Notes: generated from the sequence alone by a model not told the origin. A stretch of DNA of 64,000 nucleotides from JAEUMD01 sp036768475 (GCA_036768475.1 DAIPMW010000003.1:186001-250000), one strand, 5' to 3'; shown: positions 16,558 to 24,833, numbered from the stretch's first letter. Translations and numbers: made by a program.

Positions 16558-16815
16558 ATGGACGAAGTCGCCACCAAGATCATCGAGATCCTCAAGAAGC
16601 ATATGAAGGAGCCGCGTGACGATATCGCTTTGTCCACGCCGTTGACGGACCTGAAGATTGAGTCGCTCGATCTGGCCATGATCGTTTTCGATATCGAGGA
16701 TTCGTTCCAGATCGAGATTCCCTACAACGCTAACGAGGACGTTGAGGACTTCAAGTCCGTCGGCTCCGTTGTCGATCGCGTCAAGGCGCTGATCGCGCAG
16801 AATGCAGCCGCGTAA
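16558..16815 (+). CDS. Specialised acyl carrier protein (NodF/AcpXL-like)
   Basis: Acidic 85-aa protein with a phosphopantetheine site in LTDLKIESLDLAMIVFDIED (Ser near residue 39). Canonical AcpP has DSLD at this point, while this protein has ESLDLAM. Specialised rhizobial carriers such as NodF likewise differ from AcpP around this site. It is followed after 105 bases by a ketosynthase gene in the same direction, mirroring the nodF-nodE pairing. The pair probably makes a dedicated acyl chain for a membrane or surface lipid rather than serving bulk fatty-acid synthesis. The ribosome site is GGAGAACGAA. Family certain; product unknown. Confidence 0.85.
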   Translation: MDEVATKIIEILKKHMKEPRDDIALSTPLTDLKIESLDLAMIVFDIEDSFQIEIPYNANEDVEDFKSVGSVVDRVKALIAQNAAA

Positions 16816-16920
16816 AGTGTTCGAGGATGGGGCGCGCGTGGCTTGCCGCCGCCGCGTCAACCGCAAATTCCAGGTAGTTTCCCGCGGTCACACGGGCCGC
16901 ATCGATCGTAGAGTAATCGT

Positions 16921-18159
16921 ATGAAAAGAGCGGACGGCTTGCGCCGTGTCGTCGTGACCGGCTTTGGCATGGTCACTCCGATCGGTCTCGACAGCAACGA
17001 GACCTGGGCTTCAATGAAGCAAGCCAAATGCGGCGTCAGCCGTATCGAGAACTTCCCACTGGAAGATCTCTACATTCACATCGCTGGCGAGATCAAAGGC
17101 TTCGATCCGGCCACGCATGTCACCAGCAAGAAAATCCAATATGGCGAGCGTTATTCGTGGTTCGCCGGCCGGGCAGCAGAAGAGGCCTGGAGGATGTCGG
17201 GCCTGCCGACGCCCTACAACAATCCCTATCGTTCGTGCTGCATCATCGGCTCGGGTGCGGGCGGCTATTCCACGGTCGAGACGGCCTATCGCGATCTTTT
17301 CATCAACAACAAGCGCGCCACGCATCCGCTGACGCTGCTTCGCATCATCGGTTCGTCGGCTTCGGCCCACGTCGGTATTGAGTATGGCATCAAGGGGCCG
17401 ACCTTTGCGACATGCTCGGCCTGCTCGACGGCGACGCACGCCATCGGCATCACTTATGACTATATCCGCCAGGGCCTTGTCGACGTCGGCGTCGCGGGTG
17501 CATCCGAGGCGGTGCTGACCTACGGCTCCATGCGCACATGGCAGGCGATGCGCGTGCTGTCGCCGGATGGCTGTTTCCCATTCTCCAAGCGCCGTAATGG
17601 TACGGTGCTGGCGGAAGGTTCGGGCATTCTCGTGCTGGAGGAATATGAACACGCCAAGCGGCGGGGCGCCAAGATCCTGGCCGAGCTCAAGGGCTATGGC
17701 ATGTCGTCTGACAGCAAGGATATGGTCAACCCGGACATCGACGGCCCGCGCAGCGCCATGCAGTTTGCGCTCGACGATGCGGGGCTCGATCCCTCTGAGA
17801 TCGACTATCTCAACGCTCACGGCACGGCCACGGCGCTCAACGACGTCAATGAGACGAACGCCATCAAGGACGTTTTCGGCGACCACGCCTACAAAATGGC
17901 GATCTCCTCGACGAAATCGATGCATGGGCACCTTCTTGGTGCGGGCGGTGGCGTTGAGGCGGGCGTCTGCATCAAGGCCATCAACGAAGGCTGGGTGCCG
18001 CCGACGATCGGCTACACCGAACCCGATCCCAAGTGCGATCTCGACTACGTGCCGAACGAGGGTCGTTCCATGAGAGTTCGCTACACGATGTCGAACTCGT
18101 TTGCGTTCGGTGGTCTCAATGCCGTTCTGGTTTTCGGACCGGCGCCCGAGGCTGCGTGA
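16921..18159 (+). CDS. Beta-ketoacyl-ACP synthase (KAS II / NodE-like)
   Basis: Condensing enzyme of 412 aa with the full Cys-His-His triad: nucleophile in TCSACSTATHAIG (about residue 166), first His in NAHGTATALNDVNE (about 300) and second His in STKSMHGHLLGAGGG (about 340). It opens with RRVVVTGFGMVTPIGLDSNE, as in FabF and NodE. It extends acyl chains on an ACP with malonyl-ACP. The adjacent dedicated ACP suggests a specialised role. A strong terminator follows at 18187-18216. Confidence 0.9.
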   Translation: MKRADGLRRVVVTGFGMVTPIGLDSNETWASMKQAKCGVSRIENFPLEDLYIHIAGEIKGFDPATHVTSKKIQYGERYSWFAGRAAEEAWRMSGLPTPYNNPYRSCCIIGSGAGGYSTVETAYRDLFINNKRATHPLTLLRIIGSSASAHVGIEYGIKGPTFATCSACSTATHAIGITYDYIRQGLVDVGVAGASEAVLTYGSMRTWQAMRVLSPDGCFPFSKRRNGTVLAEGSGILVLEEYEHAKRRGAKILAELKGYGMSSDSKDMVNPDIDGPRSAMQFALDDAGLDPSEIDYLNAHGTATALNDVNETNAIKDVFGDHAYKMAISSTKSMHGHLLGAGGGVEAGVCIKAINEGWVPPTIGYTEPDPKCDLDYVPNEGRSMRVRYTMSNSFAFGGLNAVLVFGPAPEAA

Positions 18160-18186
18160 TCGGCTGGATAAAGCCGCTCCATGAAG

Positions 18187-18216
18187 CGGGCGCCTTATTG
18201 GCGCCCGTCTTCTTTT
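18187..18216 (+). terminator. Rho-independent terminator after ketosynthase gene
   Basis: Perfect 8-bp stem CGGGCGCC (18187-18194) / GGCGCCCG (18200-18207) with a TTATT loop, followed by a T-rich tract (TCTTCTTTT). It starts 28 bases after the ketosynthase stop. Confidence 0.85.
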
Positions 18217-18219
18217 GTG

Positions 18220-18267
18220 CATGTTTTTCACGCTGAACCGCTGCACACTTCAGCTAAACATGCTCTA
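18220..18267 (+). repeat. Dispersed repeat, module B, copy 3
   Basis: About 48 bases, reading catgtttttcacg, then ctgaaccgctgcacacttcag, then ctaaacatgctcta. They match 19388-19435, 53110-53153 and 61700-61747. The copy fills the space between the ketosynthase terminator and the next start codon, ending 8 bases before it. Confidence 0.85.
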
Positions 18268-18275
18268 TCGACGCG

Positions 18276-18728
18276 ATGCCAACAGACATTCTGAGAGCGC
18301 GTTCCAAAGTTTCCGGCCGAAGCCAGGCTGTATTGCGTGAGCCGAGCGATCGCATCATTGTGCTTGAGGCGGGACGGGTCAGCATACGCGCGCGGCTCGC
18401 GCCGACCGCCACTGCAGACCTGATCTGGGAGGCGCTTCCCATTTTCAGCAAGGCAGAGCCGTGGGGCGAGGCAATCCATTTCCAGATCCCCTTGCGCTGC
18501 GGACGTGATAGGACGGCGCGGCTGCAGGCGCGGCTGGGCGACATCTGCCTGTGGTGCGAGGAGCGTCGCGTGATCATCGCGTTCGGCCCAACACCTATCT
18601 CGCGTCCGAATGAGATCCGCATGCCGAGCCCCGTTAACGTCCTCGCCAACGCGCTCGACGACGTCGGAGTCTTGCGGGGCGTGCGTGTGGGTGAAAAAGT
18701 GTCGCTATCGCGCTGGCGGGGCTCGTGA
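18276..18728 (+). CDS. Cyclophilin-like fold protein (TM1367/DUF369 type), copy 1
   Basis: Protein of 150 aa. The core from about residue 27 (IIVLEAGRVSIRARLAPTAT, then IWEALPIFSKAEPWGEAIHF) and the later segment IAFGPTPISRPNEIRMPSPV match the small cyclophilin-like beta-barrel family typified by TM1367. The catalytic residues of true peptidyl-prolyl isomerases are not recognisable and the function is unknown. It is paralogous to the gene at 18815. The N-terminal ~26 residues have no counterpart there and the start has no clear ribosome site, because a repeat element occupies the upstream bases. The true start may be further downstream. Confidence 0.7.
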   Translation: MPTDILRARSKVSGRSQAVLREPSDRIIVLEAGRVSIRARLAPTATADLIWEALPIFSKAEPWGEAIHFQIPLRCGRDRTARLQARLGDICLWCEERRVIIAFGPTPISRPNEIRMPSPVNVLANALDDVGVLRGVRVGEKVSLSRWRGS

Positions 18729-18814
18729 CACGCTCGGGGTGACAAAGCGGGGACAGGAGCATCCGTGGCGACCGAGAGGCGCGGGCAAACGGCCGATTCA
18801 GGGCAGGAGGAGCC

Positions 18815-19192
18815 ATGCGGGACATTCTCATTCGGGTGGGTGATGTGGCGATCCGCGCCCGGTTGCTCGATACGCCCACCGCGGACAGGATCTGGGCGGC
18901 GCTACCGATCTACTCGCGGGCGAAGACCTGGGGACGGGAGGTCTATTTCAGTGCACCGTTATCGGTGGCGCGAGAGGCGGATGCCCGCGACGTGGTGCAG
19001 GCTGGAGAGATCGCCTTCTGGCCCGACGGAGATGCGATCGCGCTCGGGTTTGGGCCGACACCGATTTCGCGGGACGGCGAGATCAGGCTCGCCAGCCCGT
19101 GCAACGTCTGGGCGCACGCGCTTGATGACGTCACGGCATTGAGGTCGGTGCGTGGAGGCGAACAGATTGCAGTGATCGAAGCAGATAGTTGA
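18815..19192 (+). CDS. Cyclophilin-like fold protein (TM1367/DUF369 type), copy 2
   Basis: Protein of 125 aa aligned over its whole length with the preceding gene: RARLLDTPTADRIWAALPIY, TWGREVYFSAPL, GEIAFWPDGDAIALGFGPTP, ISRDGEIRLASPCNVWAHAL. Unlike copy 1 it has a good AGGAGGAG ribosome site directly upstream and no N-terminal extension. It also keeps the family-typical 'xGDIxxWPxGxAIxxxFGPTPxS' pattern better than copy 1. The tandem arrangement indicates local duplication. Function unknown; a small-ligand-binding barrel is the usual guess. Confidence 0.78.
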   Translation: MRDILIRVGDVAIRARLLDTPTADRIWAALPIYSRAKTWGREVYFSAPLSVAREADARDVVQAGEIAFWPDGDAIALGFGPTPISRDGEIRLASPCNVWAHALDDVTALRSVRGGEQIAVIEADS

Positions 19193-19350
19193 GCGGGCAA
19201 TTCCGGCGCGGGGCGGGAAAAACTGTGCTGCCGCCGTTGCAGGCGCCTCGCATTTGAGCGGATCCAGCCCTGGTGGAACCACATAAATCGATGGCCGGTT
19301 CCAACTCCGTGTTTGGCCCGTGTGCTTCATGCTCTTGCTGGACGTCTGAG

Positions 19351-19435
19351 TGCTTCCATCTCAGCCGATCCAACACCTTGTTTCGAGCATGTTTTTCACG
19401 CTGAACCGCTGCACACTTCAGCTAAACATGCGCTA
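19351..19435 (+). repeat. Dispersed repeat, composite A-tail + B, copy 4
   Basis: Begins with the module-A tail (gcttccatctcagccgatcc). Next come the C/B link aacaccttgtttcgagcatg and the module-B hairpin (tttttcacgctgaaccgctg and its right arm). It ends exactly at the stop codon of the convergent LOG-family gene (19433-19435). The 85-base unit joins pieces that occur separately elsewhere in the window. Confidence 0.85.
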
Positions 19436-20386
19436 AGGCGCCAGAGGACGGCCGGCGCGGTGGTACCAGTTGACGATGTCCGACCAGATCTCGTCTGCAG
19501 TTTCCGCGAACCAGAACAGTTCCCGATCCTCAGGATCTATAGTGCCCTCGTTAAGCAGGAACTCTGGATCAAAGACGCGTCGCCAGAAACTCTCACCGAC
19601 GAGAATCACGGGCATGGGCGTGATCTTGCGCGTCTGGATCAGCGTCAAGGTCTCGAACAACTCGTCGAGGGTGCCGAAGCCGCCTGGAAAGACGACGAGG
19701 GCGCGCGCCCTCAGAAGGAAATGCAGTTTGCGCATGCCGAAATAGTGGAAGCGGAAGCACAGGCCGGGTGTCAGATATGGGTTGGGAAATTGCTCGTGCG
19801 GCAGGGTGATGTTGAGTCCAACCGAAAGTGCGCCGACATCGCACGCACCACGGTTTGCAGCCTCCATGATGCCGGGCCCGCCGCCCGTGACGATGACCAG
19901 CTTGCGCCCATAGGGGCCCTCCTGCTGGCCGACGATGCGGCCAAATGTGCGGGCGATGTCGTAATAGCGGCTGTTCTCAAGTGCACGGTTGGCCAATTTC
20001 AGCTTCTGCTGCAGCTGCTCGTTTCCAGGCGACCGACTCACGGCGTCGACGAGCCGCTCGACTTCGGCTCTCGCTGTTGACGGCTCAAGGATGCGTGTAC
20101 CTCCGAATACGACAATTGAATTCCTGATACCCTGCTGATCGAGAAGGTTGTCGGCCTTGAGAAAGTCGAGCATGAGGCGCACGCCGCGCGCCTCGTCCTG
20201 GTCGAGAAAGTTCAGCTCCTCATCTGCCGGTCGGTAGCTCGGGTGGCTCATGATTTCCGCGATCTGGGTAGAAGCGCGTAGGTCCTCCTTGTCGGATTTG
20301 GGGATTTGCCAGGGTAGAACCGTGCGGCGCGCGATCGGGTCGGCCGGCTCGGGCTTGCATCTCACCTCGCCATTTTGCTCTTCCAT
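19433..20386 (-). CDS. LOG-family protein (cytokinin riboside phosphoribohydrolase-like / Rossmann nucleotide-binding)
   Basis: Protein of 317 aa of the TIGR00730/LOG class. The nucleotide-binding segment VIVTGGGPGIMEAANRGA (about 162-179) and the active-site signature PGGFGTLDE (about 230-238, the PGGxGTxxE motif) are intact. Characterised LOG enzymes hydrolyse nucleoside 5'-monophosphates to base and ribose 5-phosphate. The start at 20386 has a GGGAG site and keeps the N-terminal extension (IPKSDKEDLRAS...MSHPSYRPADEELNFL) seen in larger alphaproteobacterial members. An internal ATG at 20251 would give 272 aa. The stop lies at the edge of repeat copy 4. Confidence 0.87.
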   Translation of the reverse strand: MEEQNGEVRCKPEPADPIARRTVLPWQIPKSDKEDLRASTQIAEIMSHPSYRPADEELNFLDQDEARGVRLMLDFLKADNLLDQQGIRNSIVVFGGTRILEPSTARAEVERLVDAVSRSPGNEQLQQKLKLANRALENSRYYDIARTFGRIVGQQEGPYGRKLVIVTGGGPGIMEAANRGACDVGALSVGLNITLPHEQFPNPYLTPGLCFRFHYFGMRKLHFLLRARALVVFPGGFGTLDELFETLTLIQTRKITPMPVILVGESFWRRVFDPEFLLNEGTIDPEDRELFWFAETADEIWSDIVNWYHRAGRPLAP

Positions 20387-20488
20387 CTGTCCGCTCCCTG
20401 CAGCAGTCTGTGCGTCATTGCCCTGGAAGCTTTCGATCAAGCCGGACCGGCGCACCTGCGCTTTCATTGTCTCTCGACCGCTTTTAAC

Positions 20489-20752
20489 ATGACAATCCCT
20501 GCCACCAACGAAGCTATCGCTGACAAGCTGCGCGAGATGGCAGATGTCATTGAGCAGCAGCAGGCGGAAAGCTTTCGCGTCAATGCCTATCGCCGGGCAG
20601 CGCAGTCCCTGATCGCGTTGGGATGTCCTGTCGATGAGGTGTGGCACAACGAGGGGCTTGCCTGACTCGTAGCTCTGCCCGGAATCGACCGCGGCATGGC
20701 TCGCACGACAGGTACGTGCGCTAAAGTCAGCCGTGAAACCGAACGGCTGTAA
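20489..20752 (+). pseudogene. Helix-hairpin-helix (PolX N-terminal-like) protein interrupted by a TGA
   Basis: The first 58 codons read IADKLREMADVIEQQQAESF and RVNAYRRAAQSLIALG, like the N-terminal helical domain of PolX/HhH DNA-binding proteins. They end at TGA (20663-20665) after HNEGLA. The same frame continues without shift as LVALPGIDRGMARTTGTCAK to a TAA at 20750. LVALPGIDRGMA is exactly the helix-hairpin-helix motif expected next. A single GGA-to-TGA change would explain the break. Either the gene is inactivated, or a 58-aa remnant is made. Its 3' end is 12 bases before the M50 protease start. Confidence 0.7.
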
Positions 20753-20764
20753 AGGAGGAGATGG

Positions 20765-21886
20765 ATGCGCTGGACCCTTCCTATTGTCACCCTCGGTGGG
20801 ACCGCTATCGGTGTGCACCTGACGTTCATGCTGCTGATCGCTTGGATTGGCGCGGTGCTGTGGATGGCAAAGGGCCCGGTCGCAGCGATCGACGGTGTCG
20901 TGTTCGTCATTGCGCTCTTCGTCTGTGTCGTGCTGCACGAGTTGGGGCATGCCTATGCCGCACGCCGCTATGGCATACGTACGCGAAGTATCACGCTCTA
21001 CCCGATCGGCGGACTGGCAGCGCTCGATCGACTTCCGGAGGCTCCGGCCCAAGAGGTGGTCGTCGCGCTGGCCGGACCCGCCGTCAACATCCTCATCGCG
21101 CTGGTGCTCGTCGCCCTCTTCGGTGCCCGTATTGAACTTGCTGCGCTGAGCGAGTTCGGTACGCCGGGGGCCGATTTCTTGTCGCGTCTGGCGACCGTCA
21201 ATCTGGTGCTTGCGGTCTTCAACCTTATTCCGGCGTTCCCGATGGATGGCGGGCGTGTCTTGCGCGCGGTGCTGGGGTTCACAATGTCTCGCGCGCAGGC
21301 GACCCAGGCGGCGGCCCGCGTCGGCCAGATGCTCGCAATCGCTCTCGGATTTCTCGGTCTGCTCGGTAATCCCGTGCTCGTTCTGATTGCCGTGTTCGTT
21401 TATCTGGCCGCGGGAACGGAAGCCTATTCGGCAACGCTGCATGATTTTGCACGCGGGCGGCCAGTCGGAGATGCGATGATCGTGCACTTCGAGGCGCTGT
21501 CGACGCATTCGACGCTCGACGATGCGGCGCGCATGCTGCTCGAGACGACGCAGCGTGAGTTCCCGGTTCTCGATGCGCAGCACCATGTCGCAGGGTTCGT
21601 CGCATCGCGCGCGCTTGTCGACAGTCTCGGCGCACAAGCGGGCAGCACGCTCGTCAGCGAGATCATGGTGCGTGACATCCCGGTTTTGTCGGAAAGCGCG
21701 TTCCTGGAGCAAGCAGTCGAACGTCTCGAGAAGGACGCGGCTCCTGCAGTTGCCGTCGTGGCGCGCGATGGTCAGCTCGTCGGCTACGTCACCTTGGAGA
21801 ATATCGCGGAATTCTTCATGATCCGCTCGGCCAATGTGAATGCCCGCCAACGCGCTGCCGAAAGGACCAGTACGCGGATCGGGTGA
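20765..21886 (+). CDS. Site-2 protease family (M50) metalloprotease with C-terminal CBS pair
   Basis: Integral-membrane zinc protease of 373 aa. The zinc site HELGH (about residues 58-62) lies in a hydrophobic segment (VLHELGHAYAARRYG). The third ligand motif is FNLIPAFPMDGGRVLRA (about 152-168). After four to six membrane segments, two CBS domains occupy about 225-355 (DAMIVHFEALSTHSTLDDAA and VSEIMVRDIPVLSESAFLEQ). CBS-containing S2P proteins are thought to respond to nucleotide or energy status; substrates are unknown. A very strong AAAGGAGGAG ribosome site precedes the start. It lies 84 bases upstream of the beta-CASP gene, same strand. Confidence 0.92.
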   Translation: MRWTLPIVTLGGTAIGVHLTFMLLIAWIGAVLWMAKGPVAAIDGVVFVIALFVCVVLHELGHAYAARRYGIRTRSITLYPIGGLAALDRLPEAPAQEVVVALAGPAVNILIALVLVALFGARIELAALSEFGTPGADFLSRLATVNLVLAVFNLIPAFPMDGGRVLRAVLGFTMSRAQATQAAARVGQMLAIALGFLGLLGNPVLVLIAVFVYLAAGTEAYSATLHDFARGRPVGDAMIVHFEALSTHSTLDDAARMLLETTQREFPVLDAQHHVAGFVASRALVDSLGAQAGSTLVSEIMVRDIPVLSESAFLEQAVERLEKDAAPAVAVVARDGQLVGYVTLENIAEFFMIRSANVNARQRAAERTSTRIG

Positions 21887-21970
21887 GCGCACCAGGGCCG
21901 ACGTCGACAAAGATCTTTCGTTGGCATGATCCATCATGCGGCACACATGTCACACGGTGCGGAGAGGACC

Positions 21971-23617
21971 ATGAATGTGACGATCCGTTTTTGCGGTGCT
22001 GCGAGGACCGTCACGGGTTCGTGCAGTCTGCTAGAGACGCCACATGCGACATTTCTCGTCGATTGCGGACTGTTCCAGGGCGCGAAGACTCTCAAGGAGC
22101 TCAACTATCGCCCATTTCCGTTCGAACCGCCGGACATCGACTTCGTGCTGCTCACGCACGCCCATATCGATCACGCCGGCTTGCTGCCCAAACTGGTCAG
22201 GCAAGGCTTCAAGGGGCGGATCTATGCAACGCATGGAACGCGCGATCTATTGTCGTTCATGCTGCCCGACAGCGGCCACATCCAGGAGTTCGAGGTCGAG
22301 CAGCTCAACGAAAGAAATGCGCAGCGCGGCAGGCCACTCGTATCGCCGATCTACACGCGGGCCGACGCAGAACTGACGCTCGATCAGATCGTGGCGGTGC
22401 CCTACGAGGAATGGATCGAGGTGGGCGATGGTGTGCGGGCACGCTACTGGAACGCAGGGCACATCCTCGGATCCAGCTCGATCGAGGTGCAGATTGCGAC
22501 AGAGGAGCCCGAGCAACGCTTCGTGAGCATGCTCTTTTCGGGTGACATAGGTCCCGAGCACAAGCTCTTTCATCCCGATCCGGATGCTCCTGACAACTTC
22601 GATTATGTCATTGCCGAATCCACCTACGGCGGACGCCGCCGAACGCGGGTTACACCTGATGAACGCCGTCTGATGCTCGCTGGCGAGGTCAAGGAGGCGC
22701 TACGGGCGGATGGCATGCTCCTCATTCCAGTCTTTGCGGTCGAGCGCACCCAGGAGCTCATCTGTGACCTCGTCAAATTGCGCGGCGCGGGCGCCATTCC
22801 TCATGTGCCGATATTCCTCGACTCTCCTCTTGCCATCCAGGTGACGAAGGTCTTCGAGCAGCATGCGGCGCGTCTGGAGAACATGGATTGCGGGCGCAAG
22901 CTGCTCGACCAGCCAGGGATCTATGCCACTGCAACCAGTGAAGAGAGCAAGCTGATCAATCGTGTCACCGGTGGCGCCATCGTGCTCGCCGCAAGCGGCA
23001 TGTGTGAGGCCGGTCGCATTCGTCACCATCTGAAGCGCTGGCTGTGGCATCCCGGCGCGACAGTGCTGCTGGTTGGCTATCAGGCGCAAGGCACGCTTGG
23101 CCGGCTTCTGGCCGACGGTGTGGCGAACGTCACGATCCAGGGCGTCGATATCAAGGTTCAGGCGCGGATCCGCAAGACAGATATCTATTCGGGACATGCG
23201 GATGGAGAGGAGCTTGCGCGTTGGATCATCGCGCGCATGCCGATCAAACGTGCGCTCTATCTCACACACGGTGAAGAGGAGGAAATGACTGCTCTGACGC
23301 GTGCGCTGGTGTTGCAGGGTATCCCTGCAGAGCGGATCATCAGCCCGGTTCTCGATGACGCGTATGATTTGACAGAATATGGCCGTTCCCCGCTTGTGCG
23401 GCGCATGCCCCGACGACTCGAGCCGGAGCTGGTCGGGCGCCCCGATTGGCATAATGAGTTGGCGCAATTCACAATCGATCTGCGCAAAGCACTCGACCTT
23501 GCCGCCGACGAGCGCTCCCGCAAAATCATATTGCGACGTGTCGAACGCGCGCTGGAGCAACAAAAGGCGGATGAGCGCAGGGAAGAGAAGTCGCGTGGCA
23601 GGGGACGTCGCAAATAG
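21971..23617 (+). CDS. Beta-CASP metallo-beta-lactamase-fold ribonuclease (YSH1/CPSF-like)
   Basis: RNA-processing nuclease-type protein of 548 aa. The metallo-beta-lactamase motif HAHIDHAG lies at about residues 62-69. Further metal ligands are NAGHILGSSSIEV and LFSGDIGPEHK, and the sequence AESTYGGRRRTRV follows. The beta-CASP insertion and its motifs are visible as FLDSPLAIQVTKVF, VLAASGMCEAGRIRHHLKRW, and the C-terminal IYSGHADGEEL with its His. This bacterial subgroup resembles archaeal and eukaryotic CPSF-type enzymes and is distinct from RNase J. The start at 21971 is preferred, with GGAGAGGACC before it. It is followed 10 bases later by an archaeal-type SAM synthetase, an operon partner. 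Confidence 0.92.
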   Translation: MNVTIRFCGAARTVTGSCSLLETPHATFLVDCGLFQGAKTLKELNYRPFPFEPPDIDFVLLTHAHIDHAGLLPKLVRQGFKGRIYATHGTRDLLSFMLPDSGHIQEFEVEQLNERNAQRGRPLVSPIYTRADAELTLDQIVAVPYEEWIEVGDGVRARYWNAGHILGSSSIEVQIATEEPEQRFVSMLFSGDIGPEHKLFHPDPDAPDNFDYVIAESTYGGRRRTRVTPDERRLMLAGEVKEALRADGMLLIPVFAVERTQELICDLVKLRGAGAIPHVPIFLDSPLAIQVTKVFEQHAARLENMDCGRKLLDQPGIYATATSEESKLINRVTGGAIVLAASGMCEAGRIRHHLKRWLWHPGATVLLVGYQAQGTLGRLLADGVANVTIQGVDIKVQARIRKTDIYSGHADGEELARWIIARMPIKRALYLTHGEEEEMTALTRALVLQGIPAERIISPVLDDAYDLTEYGRSPLVRRMPRRLEPELVGRPDWHNELAQFTIDLRKALDLAADERSRKIILRRVERALEQQKADERREEKSRGRGRRK

Positions 23618-23627
23618 GAAACCTACA

Positions 23628-24833
23628 ATGGTGCAGATCGAAGTGCGTCCGCTGCAAGGGCTCTTGATCGAAGAGCAACCGGTGGAAATCGTCGAGCGCA
23701 AAGGGCTAGGGCACCCGGATACGATCTGCGACATGTTGAGTGAGCGTTTCAGCGTTGCGCTTTCGCGTCATTACATCGATCGGTTCGGAATCATCCTTCA
23801 TCACAACGTGGACAAGGCACTGCTGTCAGCGGGGCGCGCGGAAGCGCGGTTTGGCGGCGGTCAAATCCTCAAGCCGATCGAGATCTATCTGGGCGGGCGG
23901 GCAAGTCTGGACGTGAGGGGCGCGCGTGTGCCCGTGCGCGAGATTGCGACCGAGGTGGTTCGATCCTGGATTGGCGACAATCTCCACATGAGCCACCTGC
24001 TCGGCGACGTCGAGGTAAAATGCCTGGTGCAGCCAGGGTCGAGCGAGCTTGTTGAACTCTTCATGCGGCAACGAGAGGCGGGCAAGATGCTCGCGAATGA
24101 TACATCCATCGGTGTGGGGTATGCGCCCATGAGCGGGCTTGAGCGGATCGTTCTGGAGGTTGAGGAGCACGTCAACACGCGCGGCTTCAAGAGGGATTTT
24201 CCCTCAAGCGGCGAAGACGTCAAGGTTATGGGAGTGAGAGTTCGCGATCGGATCACCTTGACGGTCGCGTGTGCATTTGTTGGAGCGTATTTGCACGACA
24301 GCGCCGCCTATATCGAGGCCAAAGAACAGCTCGCGATGACAGCCAGGAACGTTGCGGCCGCGTTGACCCGCCGGGAGGTCGCAGTCGACGTGAACGTCGC
24401 CGATAACGTCACTTCGGGTGACATCTTTCTGACAGTTGCCGGCACGTCCGCCGAAGCCGGTGACGACGGGGAGACAGGTCGCGGCAACCGCATCAATGGT
24501 CTCATCACGCCAAACCGGCCGATGACACTGGAGGCGGTCGCCGGCAAAAATCCCATCACCCATGTCGGCAAGATCTACAATGCGACCGCCCGGAATATTG
24601 CGCAGGAGCTGGTTGCGGTCGTGCCCGGCGTTACTGATGCGGAATGCCGGCTGGTGAGCCGCATTGGCACGCCGATCGACGAACCTGCCATCGTCGATGT
24701 TCAGTTGCGCACGCTGGAGGGGGGCTTGAGTTCACAGATGAAACGGCACGCGAGTGAAATCGTCTGCGATCATCTGCACCGTGCAACGGACATCTGGCGA
24801 TCGTTTTTCGACGGCGTGCAGCGTGTTGCCTGA
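23628..24833 (+). CDS. Archaeal-type S-adenosylmethionine synthetase
   Basis: Methionine adenosyltransferase of 401 aa in the archaeal MAT family (AdoMet_Synthase, PF01941), which shares little sequence with bacterial MetK. Typical segments are VEIVERKGLGHPDTICDMLS (about 18-37), FGIILHHNVDKALLSAG, VADNVTSGDIFLTVAGTSAE, GRGNRINGLITPNRPMTLEA and GKNPITHVGKIYN. The length equals that of the archaeal enzymes. It uses methionine and ATP to make SAM. It is translationally close (10 bases) to the beta-CASP nuclease gene. A housekeeping metK is expected elsewhere in the genome but is not in the window. The composition does not look obviously foreign. Confidence 0.92.
   Translation: MVQIEVRPLQGLLIEEQPVEIVERKGLGHPDTICDMLSERFSVALSRHYIDRFGIILHHNVDKALLSAGRAEARFGGGQILKPIEIYLGGRASLDVRGARVPVREIATEVVRSWIGDNLHMSHLLGDVEVKCLVQPGSSELVELFMRQREAGKMLANDTSIGVGYAPMSGLERIVLEVEEHVNTRGFKRDFPSSGEDVKVMGVRVRDRITLTVACAFVGAYLHDSAAYIEAKEQLAMTARNVAAALTRREVAVDVNVADNVTSGDIFLTVAGTSAEAGDDGETGRGNRINGLITPNRPMTLEAVAGKNPITHVGKIYNATARNIAQELVAVVPGVTDAECRLVSRIGTPIDEPAIVDVQLRTLEGGLSSQMKRHASEIVCDHLHRATDIWRSFFDGVQRVA

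Noticed and set aside
19433..21946. 837-codon minus-strand reading frame spanning 19433-21946
   Set aside because: Only the part up to 20386 has LOG-family features. The rest is low-complexity, charge-rich and antisense to the M50 protease gene, so it is a GC-rich shadow frame.
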